A stretch of 64,000 bases of DNA from Mycolicibacterium phocaicum (GTDB lineage: Bacteria > Actinomycetota > Actinomycetes > Mycobacteriales > Mycobacteriaceae), in contig NZ_AP022616.1 of assembly GCF_010731115.1 (NCBI RefSeq), positions 3,782,001-3,846,000 of the forward strand. The letters run 5' to 3'. The position numbers and the translations under genes were made by a program. Of the stretch, positions 47,999 through 55,780 are shown one piece after another (the stretch's first letter is position 1; the number at the start of each line of letters is the position of its first letter). The notes under the pieces are model-generated. The model did no database searches, was not told the DNA's origin, and worked only from the letters and a program-made list of their open reading frames with translations.

Positions 47999-48304
47999 GT
48001 GGCACGGTGGGTGATAAATCGCAGCATCCCGTCAGGTCGCGCGGAGGCATATCGTCCGCAACCGCCGGCGCCGGTCCGCGCGCGTTCTCGTAGCGCACAC
48101 CTGGACGGGCCAGTCCAGCATCACATCAGCCACGAATGGCTCTACGCGCAATACATCCTCGAGAACCGGACGCCGGACGACCTCGCCGCGGAACTTGGTG
48201 CCCGCCCATCGAGCGTCGCGCGGTGGGCGAAAAGCTACGGCATCCCCATCAGATCACGCGGTGGGCCAAGCCGTAAGTCGGCACTCGCGACGAAAGGCGC
48301 CTGA
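47999..48304 (+). CDS. TniQ C-terminal-like small protein or third TniQ remnant
   Basis: A frame open from 47945. From the GTG at 47999 it gives about 101 residues. The last 60 residues match the tails of both TniQ proteins: HEWLYAQYILENRTPDDLAA, then SSVARWAKSYGIPIRSRGGP. A first partial unit VARWVINRSIPSGRA has the same RWxxxxxIPxxR pattern, so two degenerate copies are present. It lacks the TniQ domain and zinc finger. It could be a remnant of a third tniQ or a stand-alone DNA-binding accessory. It follows the ancestral stop of tniQ 2 by 34 nt. Confidence 0.5.
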   Translation: MARWVINRSIPSGRAEAYRPQPPAPVRARSRSAHLDGPVQHHISHEWLYAQYILENRTPDDLAAELGARPSSVARWAKSYGIPIRSRGGPSRKSALATKGA

Positions 48305-48391
48305 TGGCCTCGCGCGGTTGCGGGTAACGATGGGAGCTACGGCGTAGCGTCGCCACCAGGCGGCTCGAACACGCGTGGATAGGCTGGCCAA

Positions 48392-48619
48392 ATGAACGAC
48401 GAGGCCGCGCACTACGAGCCCTACGACCTCGCGGAACTGCTACGTGACAGCGACTTGTCCGCCGAGGATCGTCGGGTCGTGTTCGACGTTATCGTCAGTG
48501 GCGTGATCGAAGGCGACATCCCCAGCCGTGAATCCGTGCTGCGGCTTATCGAGTTGGCCGCCGGACGAATCACCGGCGCTCATTACAGGCAACAAGTCAT
48601 GGGTGGTCGAGCTAAGTGA
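48392..48619 (+). CDS. VbhA-like small antitoxin-type protein, no Fic partner adjacent
   Basis: A 75-residue protein. It contains SGVIEG at residues 36-41, the (S/T)xxxE(G/N) motif that in VbhA-type antitoxins inhibits Fic AMP-transferases, followed by helices (SRESVLRLIELAAGRITGAH) of the same layout. No Fic-domain protein (HPFxxGNGR motif) is seen in the window. Assignment is by motif and length only. It lies in the cargo right after the tniQ region. Confidence 0.55.
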   Translation: MNDEAAHYEPYDLAELLRDSDLSAEDRRVVFDVIVSGVIEGDIPSRESVLRLIELAAGRITGAHYRQQVMGGRAK

Positions 48620-48682
48620 TGCACGTTGGCGTCGTCGGCCCGAGATGATATGCGGTTTAGATAGACCGCAAGCGTCGACGGC

Positions 48683-49396
48683 CTAGTGAAGCCACCGCGC
48701 AGCGGTCTGACGCGCTAACTTCTCAACCGCTTTGACCCGCCCCGCCTTTAACGCCTCGTACGGACGTCGTCCACGCAGGTCCTCACTCGGCGTGGACAAC
48801 CACAGCGCGACCTGCCATCGATCTTCGGTGCCTTCGACCATGATCTGCAACACCGTTCCTAAACCGGGAATGAGCTGCCCGTCGTCGTGGAACTGGAAGG
48901 CTGGAAAAACCTGCATGCCCTCGGATGTTCGGCACGCCAACAGCTCGTTACGTGCGACGTACTGCTCGATTGCCTTTTCTGAAAGGTTCAGGCGCCGGGC
49001 GACCCCGCTAATGTCGTGGACCGGGCCGATCACGGCAGGATACGGATCGTCGGCCCCGCTGGACACGAATTCATCTATGGCGTAACGCAATTCGTGGCCA
49101 CCAACGGTGACGACCAACTCCGCCTCGGGGCCCGCGGCGCGGATATAGCGAGCAAGTGTCGACAGCAGAAGATCGTGCTGGCGTTCCAGTTTGGACACTG
49201 CCGATTGTCTCTTGCCGAGCCGGGTAGCCATATCTTCCTGGGTGAGCTGCGCGGCCTTCCGGATGCTCGCCAGGCGCCCGGCGTACGCCCGGTCCATCTC
49301 GCGCATAGCATTGCGAATCTCCGTGATGCGCTCAGCGTAGGCAGGATCAGCGACCCTGCGTAGCAGGCGCTGGCCACCCTTGTCCTCAATCTCCAT
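48683..49396 (-). CDS. Xre-type regulator with MbcA/ParS-like C-terminal domain
   Basis: A 237-residue protein. An N-terminal Xre helix-turn-helix (LASIRKAAQLTQEDMATRLG, then KRQSAVSKLERQ) lies at about residues 40-80, and a second helix-turn-helix-like part (ISGVARRLNLSEKAIEQYVA) at 130-150. The C-terminal 70 residues, ending VALWLSTPSEDLRGRRPYEA then LKAGRVKAVEKLAR, resemble the toxin-binding domain of Xre/MbcA/ParS antitoxins. No RES-domain toxin is adjacent. GGAG precedes the ATG. Confidence 0.7.
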   Translation of the reverse strand: MEIEDKGGQRLLRRVADPAYAERITEIRNAMREMDRAYAGRLASIRKAAQLTQEDMATRLGKRQSAVSKLERQHDLLLSTLARYIRAAGPEAELVVTVGGHELRYAIDEFVSSGADDPYPAVIGPVHDISGVARRLNLSEKAIEQYVARNELLACRTSEGMQVFPAFQFHDDGQLIPGLGTVLQIMVEGTEDRWQVALWLSTPSEDLRGRRPYEALKAGRVKAVEKLARQTAARWLH

Positions 49397-49533
49397 GGAC
49401 AGTCACTCCTGCCTGAATTGCCACGTCTGCGCGCGATGCCGCACCGAGGCAATGACCGTCTCTGGGAACTCGCTCGTGAAACCAGCGACGACACGGAAAT
49501 ATTACTTCAAACGACTAGTCCGCAAAAGCGTTA

Positions 49534-49641
49534 TTACACACGGGGCGCCTGCGACGACCCCGACGAAGTCGTGTGATTGTCGCGGCGCTCGAAGATCGCC
49601 TTGAGAACCGGCACGTCACGTTCATCCCAGGTGCTTGACAT
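49534..49641 (-). pseudogene. truncated N-terminal fragment of an unidentified actinobacterial protein
   Basis: A 35-codon frame starting MSSTWDERDVPVLKAIFERR. The WDERDVPVL start is familiar from actinobacterial hypothetical proteins of about 150-200 residues, so this appears cut short. It begins 4 nt after the stop of the 68-residue gene, as if the second gene of a pair. The rest of 49397-49533 shows no gene. Confidence 0.35.
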
Positions 49642-49644
49642 CAC

Positions 49645-49851
49645 TCAGCCACGTGCGTCGCGGACGATCTTGCGAACTTCGGACTCATTCGGGGTGATTC
49701 CCATGCTGGACATTTGGTCGAGGACGCTCTGAACGGCGGTTTCTTCGTCGCCATCGAGGGGCACCTGCAAGCCGGCAGCGAACTTTTCCTCTAGCTCTTG
49801 CTGGAGCTGCTGCATGCCGGCTTCGTTGATTTCGAAGTTGAAATCCACCAC
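49645..49851 (-). CDS. small acidic protein of unknown function
   Basis: A 68-residue protein, MVDFNFEINEAGMQQLQQEL onward, acidic with a Gln-rich helix and ending PNESEVRKIVRDARG. I do not recognise it. It is directly followed by the WDERDVPVL fragment. The 49852-50048 stretch upstream holds no gene that I can support. Confidence 0.5.
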   Translation of the reverse strand: MVDFNFEINEAGMQQLQQELEEKFAAGLQVPLDGDEETAVQSVLDQMSSMGITPNESEVRKIVRDARG

Positions 49852-50048
49852 AAGAGCGTCCTTGTCGTTTGATTGTGAGAATCCTGTAGGCCAAATGCTA
49901 GACGGCGGTAGACGATCGTGAGCTCAGTCTTCGTGGGAGTTCGGAGTAACCCGGGCTGGTTGTCACGTGTCAATAGGAACCATTCGCGTATTGATGTGAA
50001 CTACATACACGGGTTGACATCGGGTTGATGGCATGCGACAGTTTTACT

Positions 50049-50567
50049 ATGCCAATCAAGGACACGGGCCGCCGCTCCCTGCAGAACGGTGCAGTTGGCC
50101 AGCGCCGCATGGTGCTGGTGGATATCGAAAACGTCGTTGGCGGGTCCGCCGAGGTAGGCGAACACATTGGATGGGCAAAGGCGACCGTGGGGCGCCTAGT
50201 TTCGGCACGCCCCGGCGACCATGTCGTGGTTGGCTGCGGTCCTTCCGGGCTCCTTGAGCTGGGCTGCACGTGGACCCACGTGCGATACGTCGTACGTTCG
50301 GGACCCGACGGCGCAGACTTGGCCCTCCTCGAGGTACTCGAGGAGAACATCGCCCGGAGATTCACGGAGCTCGTCCTTGTGTCCGGCGACGGAATCTTCG
50401 CCGATGCCATAGGCGGCTTAGCCGCACGAGGCATTCGCACCACGGTCGTTGCCCACCGAGACGGTCTATCGCGGGTGTTGGAGCTCGCCGCCCACACGGT
50501 GAATTTCCTACCGGATCGTCCAACACCGCGTCCCGGCTCAGCTGTGACACACAAGGAAGTCGCCTGA
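50049..50567 (+). CDS. NYN domain (PIN-like) nuclease
   Basis: A 172-residue protein of the NYN/PIN-like nuclease fold. The acidic metal-site pattern is visible: VLVDIENVVGG (first Asp), SGPDGADLALLEVL (middle Asp) and LVLVSGDGIFADAIGGLAAR (last Asps). NYN proteins are RNA or DNA nucleases. Translation is coupled to the methylase-TRD gene (stop overlaps its ATG), so the two probably work together. The ATG at 50049 is chosen over 50025. Confidence 0.75.
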   Translation: MPIKDTGRRSLQNGAVGQRRMVLVDIENVVGGSAEVGEHIGWAKATVGRLVSARPGDHVVVGCGPSGLLELGCTWTHVRYVVRSGPDGADLALLEVLEENIARRFTELVLVSGDGIFADAIGGLAARGIRTTVVAHRDGLSRVLELAAHTVNFLPDRPTPRPGSAVTHKEVA

Positions 50568-52666
50568 TGAACGATTCGCCCAACGCGCTGCTCACGCCTA
50601 GCCAGATCGCCGACTTGGCTGGCGTGTCACGAAGTGCAGTCACCAATTGGCGGAAGCGACCAAGCAGTATCCCGTTCCCGGAGCCGGTTCCAGGCTCCGA
50701 CGCCAAGCCGCTTTACGACCGGTCACAAGTCATTGCGTGGCTGGCGGCCACGAAGCCGGAAATTCAGATTCGGCAAGACCACGGACAAGCTGCACTCACC
50801 CATGCGTTGAACGCCATGCGAGTCAGTGTTCCCGCTTCCGAGGCGACCGAACTCGCTCTCGCATTGTGCTGCGCACGCAAGTTGTCCGCCGAGGGTGATG
50901 ATTCGAATTGGCAGCGGATTCGAGCTTCTGACCCGCTCCAAATCGTGGAAGCATTCCGCGAGGTAGCTGATCAAGCAAGTGCTCAGGATGTGCGCTGGCG
51001 TGACATATCTGCCGTGGCCGACAAAATTGGCCACTGGGCACGCGCCAGGAGCGCGATTGATGCGATCAGCGCAGTCGTGAGGGTCGTCGACGCTATCGAT
51101 CCCGAGTATCTGGCCGAAGCAGCCGACGAAGTACTCAGGCGCAGCGCCGCCGAACGTGGTCGCGCGGCCGGCTATGGGCTTGGAGAACACGGGCTCGTGG
51201 GGTCGCGAATCTCCGAACTCTTGTCGAACCTCGCGTCGCCCGCCAAGGGTCTCGTCTATGACCCCGCGTGCGGCATCGGCGAGGCACTCATCCAGACCTG
51301 GACAAAGAGCGCCGGCAAAGTGCAGACCGTCGGTCATGAAATCAATGAGCAGGCTTTGAGCATTGCCCGGATGCGTAGTTCACTCCACGGAATCGATACG
51401 AAGTACGCGCTTCAAGACGTGCTGGACGGCGACCCGGACCCAGGCCTTCGCGCTGATGTTGTTATCGCCGAACCGCCCTTCGGGTTGGACTGGTCGCGGT
51501 CGCAAAACATTGCCGATCCGCGTTGGGCCTTCGGCGTACCGCCGACGAACAACTCCGAATTGGCATGGATCCAACATGCAATTGCCCATCTGAAGCCGGG
51601 TGGATGCGCCTATGTCGTAACGTCGGTCAGCTCGCTGTTTGCGCGGCACCGCAGCGCCGCGATTCGGGCTGAGCTGTTGCGGTCGGGGTGGATAGAAGCG
51701 GTAGTTCTATTGCCACCAAAAATGCTGCCTCACACCGGCATTCAACTGGCATTGTGGGTGTTGCGCCAGGCGGATCACCCGTCCGGCACAGTTCCTGTTT
51801 TGTTGGTTGATGGGTCAGACGCAGTGACTCCAGAAACCCGCGTAGCGTCTTGGTTAACTCTCGGCGAGGGTTGCCCCGTCGATGACGCGCCGCCCTATGC
51901 GCCAGTACAGACGATGGACCTACTCGCCGACGACGCTCAGCTCGATCCCCGTCGCTGGGTGCAAACGCCCGGTTCAGACCCGGAAGATGTAGCGGCCCGT
52001 TTCAGGAATTCACACGAAGCATTGGGAGAGGCTCTCGCCGTATTGTTGGATCATGCGGTAGTGCCGGTAACTCATGGACCGAACGCGACACCACGCGTAC
52101 TGACCGTGAAAGAACTCGTCCAGCTCGGCGTGGCATCGATCCAGAACGGGCGGGCAAAGCTCGACGATCTCGACAACGAAGATGGCACTCTGCTGGTGAA
52201 GCCCAGCGATGTGCGCGACGGATTACCGTTCCTGGCGGCGGCGGCCGTCGAGCGTATCGCCCCAATGGACGAACCTGACGACCGAACCCGTGCAGGTGAC
52301 GTACTAGTTACGACTTTGAACACCGTGCGGGCTGCAGTCGACGAGCTAGGCGGACGAATCCTTGGGAATGGTGTGCATCGGCTCCGCGTCGATCAAAAGC
52401 AGTGCAGCCCAAGTTTCGTGGCGCACTGCCTCGGCGGCTCCTGGAACGAACGTTTCAACAAGGGCTCGACTATTCAGCGAGTTGACCTGCGTGACTTAGA
52501 GATTCCGATGCTCCCGCTTTGGGAGCAGGAGCAGCTTGCTAACGCAGTGCGTGAGGTCGAGCAGTTAGCTCGGCACGCCCAGGCGGTAGCCGAGGCGGCA
52601 ACATCCGCCGCCGCGGCCATTCTTGACGCGGTGCGCTACGACGCTCCGATTGGCGGAGACAAGTGA
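50567..52666 (+). CDS. HTH - N6-adenine methylase - TRD fusion protein
   Basis: A 699-residue three-part protein. An N-terminal helix-turn-helix (LLTPSQIADLAGVSRSAVTN) is followed by a methyltransferase core with motif I DPACGIGEAL (near residue 233) and motif IV AEPPFGLDW (near 301), then a C-terminal HsdS-like target-recognition domain (LVTTLNTVRAAVDELG, LRDLEIPMLPLWEQEQLANA) and coiled coil. Motif IV has Glu where N6-methylases normally have Asn or Asp. It is coupled to the NYN nuclease gene and is separate from the type I operon that follows. Confidence 0.75.
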   Translation: MNDSPNALLTPSQIADLAGVSRSAVTNWRKRPSSIPFPEPVPGSDAKPLYDRSQVIAWLAATKPEIQIRQDHGQAALTHALNAMRVSVPASEATELALALCCARKLSAEGDDSNWQRIRASDPLQIVEAFREVADQASAQDVRWRDISAVADKIGHWARARSAIDAISAVVRVVDAIDPEYLAEAADEVLRRSAAERGRAAGYGLGEHGLVGSRISELLSNLASPAKGLVYDPACGIGEALIQTWTKSAGKVQTVGHEINEQALSIARMRSSLHGIDTKYALQDVLDGDPDPGLRADVVIAEPPFGLDWSRSQNIADPRWAFGVPPTNNSELAWIQHAIAHLKPGGCAYVVTSVSSLFARHRSAAIRAELLRSGWIEAVVLLPPKMLPHTGIQLALWVLRQADHPSGTVPVLLVDGSDAVTPETRVASWLTLGEGCPVDDAPPYAPVQTMDLLADDAQLDPRRWVQTPGSDPEDVAARFRNSHEALGEALAVLLDHAVVPVTHGPNATPRVLTVKELVQLGVASIQNGRAKLDDLDNEDGTLLVKPSDVRDGLPFLAAAAVERIAPMDEPDDRTRAGDVLVTTLNTVRAAVDELGGRILGNGVHRLRVDQKQCSPSFVAHCLGGSWNERFNKGSTIQRVDLRDLEIPMLPLWEQEQLANAVREVEQLARHAQAVAEAATSAAAAILDAVRYDAPIGGDK

Positions 52667-52742
52667 TCCGGCCCAACGCCCGAATTAGGGTGTCAGACTC
52701 GTGCGACCCGTACGTTGAGCACAGTTTCAGGAGGACAGTCCG

Positions 52743-54479
52743 TTGAGCAAGCTGGGCAACTTTGTGTGGGGCATCGCAGACCAGCTCCGCGGCGTGTACA
52801 AGCCGCACCAGTACGGCGGTGTGATCCTGCCGTTCACGATCCTGCGGCGCCTGGACTGCATCCTCGAACCAACCCGCGCCGACGTGCGGGTACTGGCTGA
52901 GAAGTACTCCGGCGGCGCCCTGGACGTGCAGGTGAAGCGTAAAACCGGCCTCGCGTTCTACAACACCAGCGCCTTCGACTTCAAGCTGCTGCTGGAGGAT
53001 CCGGAGGGCCTGCGGGCGAATCTGATGGACTACATCACCGGGTTCTCCGCGAACATCGACGTGTTCGAGCGGTTCAAGTTCGAGAACGAGCTCGCCACCC
53101 TGGACGAGAAGAACCGGCTGTACCTGGTGGCGTCGCAGTTCGCCGAGGTCGACCTGCACCCCGACGTGGTGTCCAACGCCGAGATGGGTGACCTGTTCGA
53201 GCACCTGATCTACAAGTTCGCGGAGGCCTCCAACGAGGAGGCCGGCGAGCATTACACCCCGCGTGACGCGATCCGGCTGATGGTGGACCTGCTGTTCGCC
53301 GAGGACAACGTCGGACTCCTCGAACCCGGGACGGTGCGGACGATCTACGACCCCACGGCAGGGACCGGCGGCATGCTGTCCGTCGCGGAGGAACGACTGC
53401 TGGAACGGAACCCGGACGCACGGCTGCGGCTGTACGGGCAGGAGATCAACGACCAGTCGTATGCGATCTGCAAGTCCGACATGATCGCCAAGGGCCAGGA
53501 CGCCGGGAACATCAAGCTTGGCGACACCTTGGCCGATGACCTGTTCTTCGACCGGACCTTCGACTTCTGCATGTCCAACCCGCCGTACGGCGTGGACTGG
53601 AAGGCCTCCCAGGAGTCGGTGAAGAAAGAGTCGCTCGCGCCGAATTCCCGGTTCTCGCATGGGCTTCCGGCGATCGGCGACGGCCAGATGCTGTTCCTGT
53701 CCCACCTAGCCAGCAAGATGCGGCCCGCGCATGACGGGGGCGGCCGCGCCGGCATCGTCCTCAACGGCTCGCCGCTGTTCAGCGGCGCCGCGGAGTCGGG
53801 TCCGTCGCAGATTCGGCAGTGGCTCCTCGAATCCGACCTGGTCGAGGCGATCGTCGCGCTGCCGACGAACATGTTCTTCAACACCGGCATCGCCACGTAC
53901 ATCTGGATCCTGGACAACACGAAGCGCCCAGAACGCCTCGGCAAGGTGCAGCTGATCGACGCCACCTCGTTCTGGACGAAGATGCGCAAGAGCCTGGGCG
54001 CGAAGAACCGGGAGGTCGACGCCGCGGCCCGGGACCGGATCCTGGCGCTGTACGACGCGTTCGACGAGGCCGACCCGGACTACTCGAAGGTGTTCATCGC
54101 CAACGATTTTGCGTACTGGACCGTTACCGTGGAGCGGCCGCTGCTGACCGAGACGGGGAAGGTGTCGAAGGACCGGAAGGGCAACCCGAAGCCGGATACG
54201 AAGAAGCGCGACACCGAGAACGTTCCTTTCACGTATGGCGGGAACACCGACGGCGACCTCGGCCGCGATGCGACGATCATGCAGTACTTCGAGGCCGAGG
54301 TCCTGCCGCACGTCCCCGACGCGTGGATCGAGGAGACGAAAACCAAGGTCGGCTACGAGATCCCGTTCACCCGGCACTTCTACAAGTACATCCCGCCCCG
54401 GCCCCTCGCCGAGATCGACGCCGACTTGGAGAAGCAGGTCGCGAAGATCATGAACCTGCTGCGGGAAGTCGAGGGATGA
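52743..54479 (+). CDS. hsdM: type I restriction-modification methylase subunit
   Basis: A 578-residue N6-adenine methylase. Motif I is DPTAGTGGML and motif IV is the canonical NPPYGVDW; the N-terminal HsdM domain starts LGNFVWGIADQLRGVYKPHQ. The TTG start has AGGAGGAC 6 nt upstream and begins a new operon 76 nt after the fusion gene. HsdM2S methylates the recognition site and marks self DNA. The ATG of hsdS overlaps its stop. Confidence 0.94.
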   Translation: MSKLGNFVWGIADQLRGVYKPHQYGGVILPFTILRRLDCILEPTRADVRVLAEKYSGGALDVQVKRKTGLAFYNTSAFDFKLLLEDPEGLRANLMDYITGFSANIDVFERFKFENELATLDEKNRLYLVASQFAEVDLHPDVVSNAEMGDLFEHLIYKFAEASNEEAGEHYTPRDAIRLMVDLLFAEDNVGLLEPGTVRTIYDPTAGTGGMLSVAEERLLERNPDARLRLYGQEINDQSYAICKSDMIAKGQDAGNIKLGDTLADDLFFDRTFDFCMSNPPYGVDWKASQESVKKESLAPNSRFSHGLPAIGDGQMLFLSHLASKMRPAHDGGGRAGIVLNGSPLFSGAAESGPSQIRQWLLESDLVEAIVALPTNMFFNTGIATYIWILDNTKRPERLGKVQLIDATSFWTKMRKSLGAKNREVDAAARDRILALYDAFDEADPDYSKVFIANDFAYWTVTVERPLLTETGKVSKDRKGNPKPDTKKRDTENVPFTYGGNTDGDLGRDATIMQYFEAEVLPHVPDAWIEETKTKVGYEIPFTRHFYKYIPPRPLAEIDADLEKQVAKIMNLLREVEG

Positions 54480-55777
54480 AGCGGTATGCCGCGTATGTGC
54501 CAACTTCAGAGCCATCGATGCCGTTGGTTCCGAAGCACTGGCAGGTGCTACGCGTTAAGAACGTGGGCAAGGCGCTAATTGGCCTTACGTACGATCCCGG
54601 CGATGTTGTCGATGACTCCGACGGAGCCACATTGGTTCTCCGTGCCGGAAATATCCACGAAGGGCGTCTTCATCTGAACGACAACGTTTACGTGGCGAAA
54701 GATGTACCGGACGACCTGCGTCTGCGATCCGGCGACATAGTGATATGTGCACGGAACGGAAGCGCGCGCCTCGTTGGAAAGAACGCAGTGGCAACCCCTG
54801 AGGTGGTGGGACAAACTTGGGGCGCCTTCATGGCCGTCCTGCGGTCCGAGCGCAACGACTACCTTCGCTGGGTCCTGAACTCGCAGATATTCGCCGCTCA
54901 GACGGGCTTGTTCTCGACTGCAACCATCAACCAGCTCACATCCGGAACACTCCTTAATCTGAGATTTGCTATGCCGCCCCTTGACGAGCAGTGCGCCATC
55001 GCCGACTTCCTAGACCGGGAGACGGACCGGATCGACACGCTCATTGAGGAGCAGCAGCAGCTCATCGACCTGCTGCGTGAGCGGCGTCAGTCGGTGATTA
55101 CCCGCGGCGCGATTGAAGGTATCGACCAGGCGCCCCTCGTCGACAGCGGCAATGTCTACCTTGGCGCTGTCCCAGGACACTGGACAGTTGGGCGTTTTAG
55201 CCGCGACGTCGCTATTAACGGAGGTCAGGTCGATCCCCGTGAAGATCCGTGGACTGACATGGTTCTCGTCGCGCCGAACCACGTCAAGGGTGGTACGGGA
55301 CAGATTGTGGAGCGACAAACCGCTCGCGAGCAGGGGGCGGACAGTGGAAAGTACGTCGCAACGGCGGGACAGGTGCTGTATTCCAAGATTCGCCCGGCAC
55401 TCAATAAGGTGGCCGTCGCAGACGAGGACTGCTTGACGAGCGCGGATATGTATGCGATGTCTAGTCGTAAGGGCGACGAACACCGGTACCTGCTGTATTA
55501 CATGCTTGCTCGTCCCTTCCATACGTTCGCGACTCTGATGTCCCAGCGGGTGAAGATGCCCAAGATCAACCGGGAGGAGCTCGGCGAAGCGCCGTGGCTT
55601 CGCCCGCCCCTCGACGAGCAGCGCCGCATAGTCGCTTACCTGGATGAACAATCCGCCAAGATCGACACCCTGATCGCTGAGACCGAGAGGTTCATCGAGC
55701 TATCCCGTGAGCGCCGCGCCGCTCTGATCACCGCCGCGGTTACCGGGCAGATCGACGTGCGAGCGGAGGTGGCCTGA
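54476..55777 (+). CDS. hsdS: type I restriction-modification specificity subunit
   Basis: A 433-residue HsdS with two target-recognition domains, each followed by a conserved helix: PPLDEQCAIADFLDRETDRI then DTLIEEQQQLIDLL, and RPPLDEQRRIVAYLDEQSAK then IDTLIAETERFIELSRERR. The two-TRD layout predicts a bipartite recognition sequence. The ATG overlaps the hsdM stop (ATGA). Confidence 0.93.
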   Translation: MKRYAAYVPTSEPSMPLVPKHWQVLRVKNVGKALIGLTYDPGDVVDDSDGATLVLRAGNIHEGRLHLNDNVYVAKDVPDDLRLRSGDIVICARNGSARLVGKNAVATPEVVGQTWGAFMAVLRSERNDYLRWVLNSQIFAAQTGLFSTATINQLTSGTLLNLRFAMPPLDEQCAIADFLDRETDRIDTLIEEQQQLIDLLRERRQSVITRGAIEGIDQAPLVDSGNVYLGAVPGHWTVGRFSRDVAINGGQVDPREDPWTDMVLVAPNHVKGGTGQIVERQTAREQGADSGKYVATAGQVLYSKIRPALNKVAVADEDCLTSADMYAMSSRKGDEHRYLLYYMLARPFHTFATLMSQRVKMPKINREELGEAPWLRPPLDEQRRIVAYLDEQSAKIDTLIAETERFIELSRERRAALITAAVTGQIDVRAEVA

Positions 55778-55780
55778 AAC

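Noticed and set aside
50015..50026. GGTTGATGGCA match to the left-end repeat, as a possible internal or right transposon end
   Set aside because: Only 11 bases match, the GTCTCAC half is missing, and the site is in the promoter region of the NYN gene.
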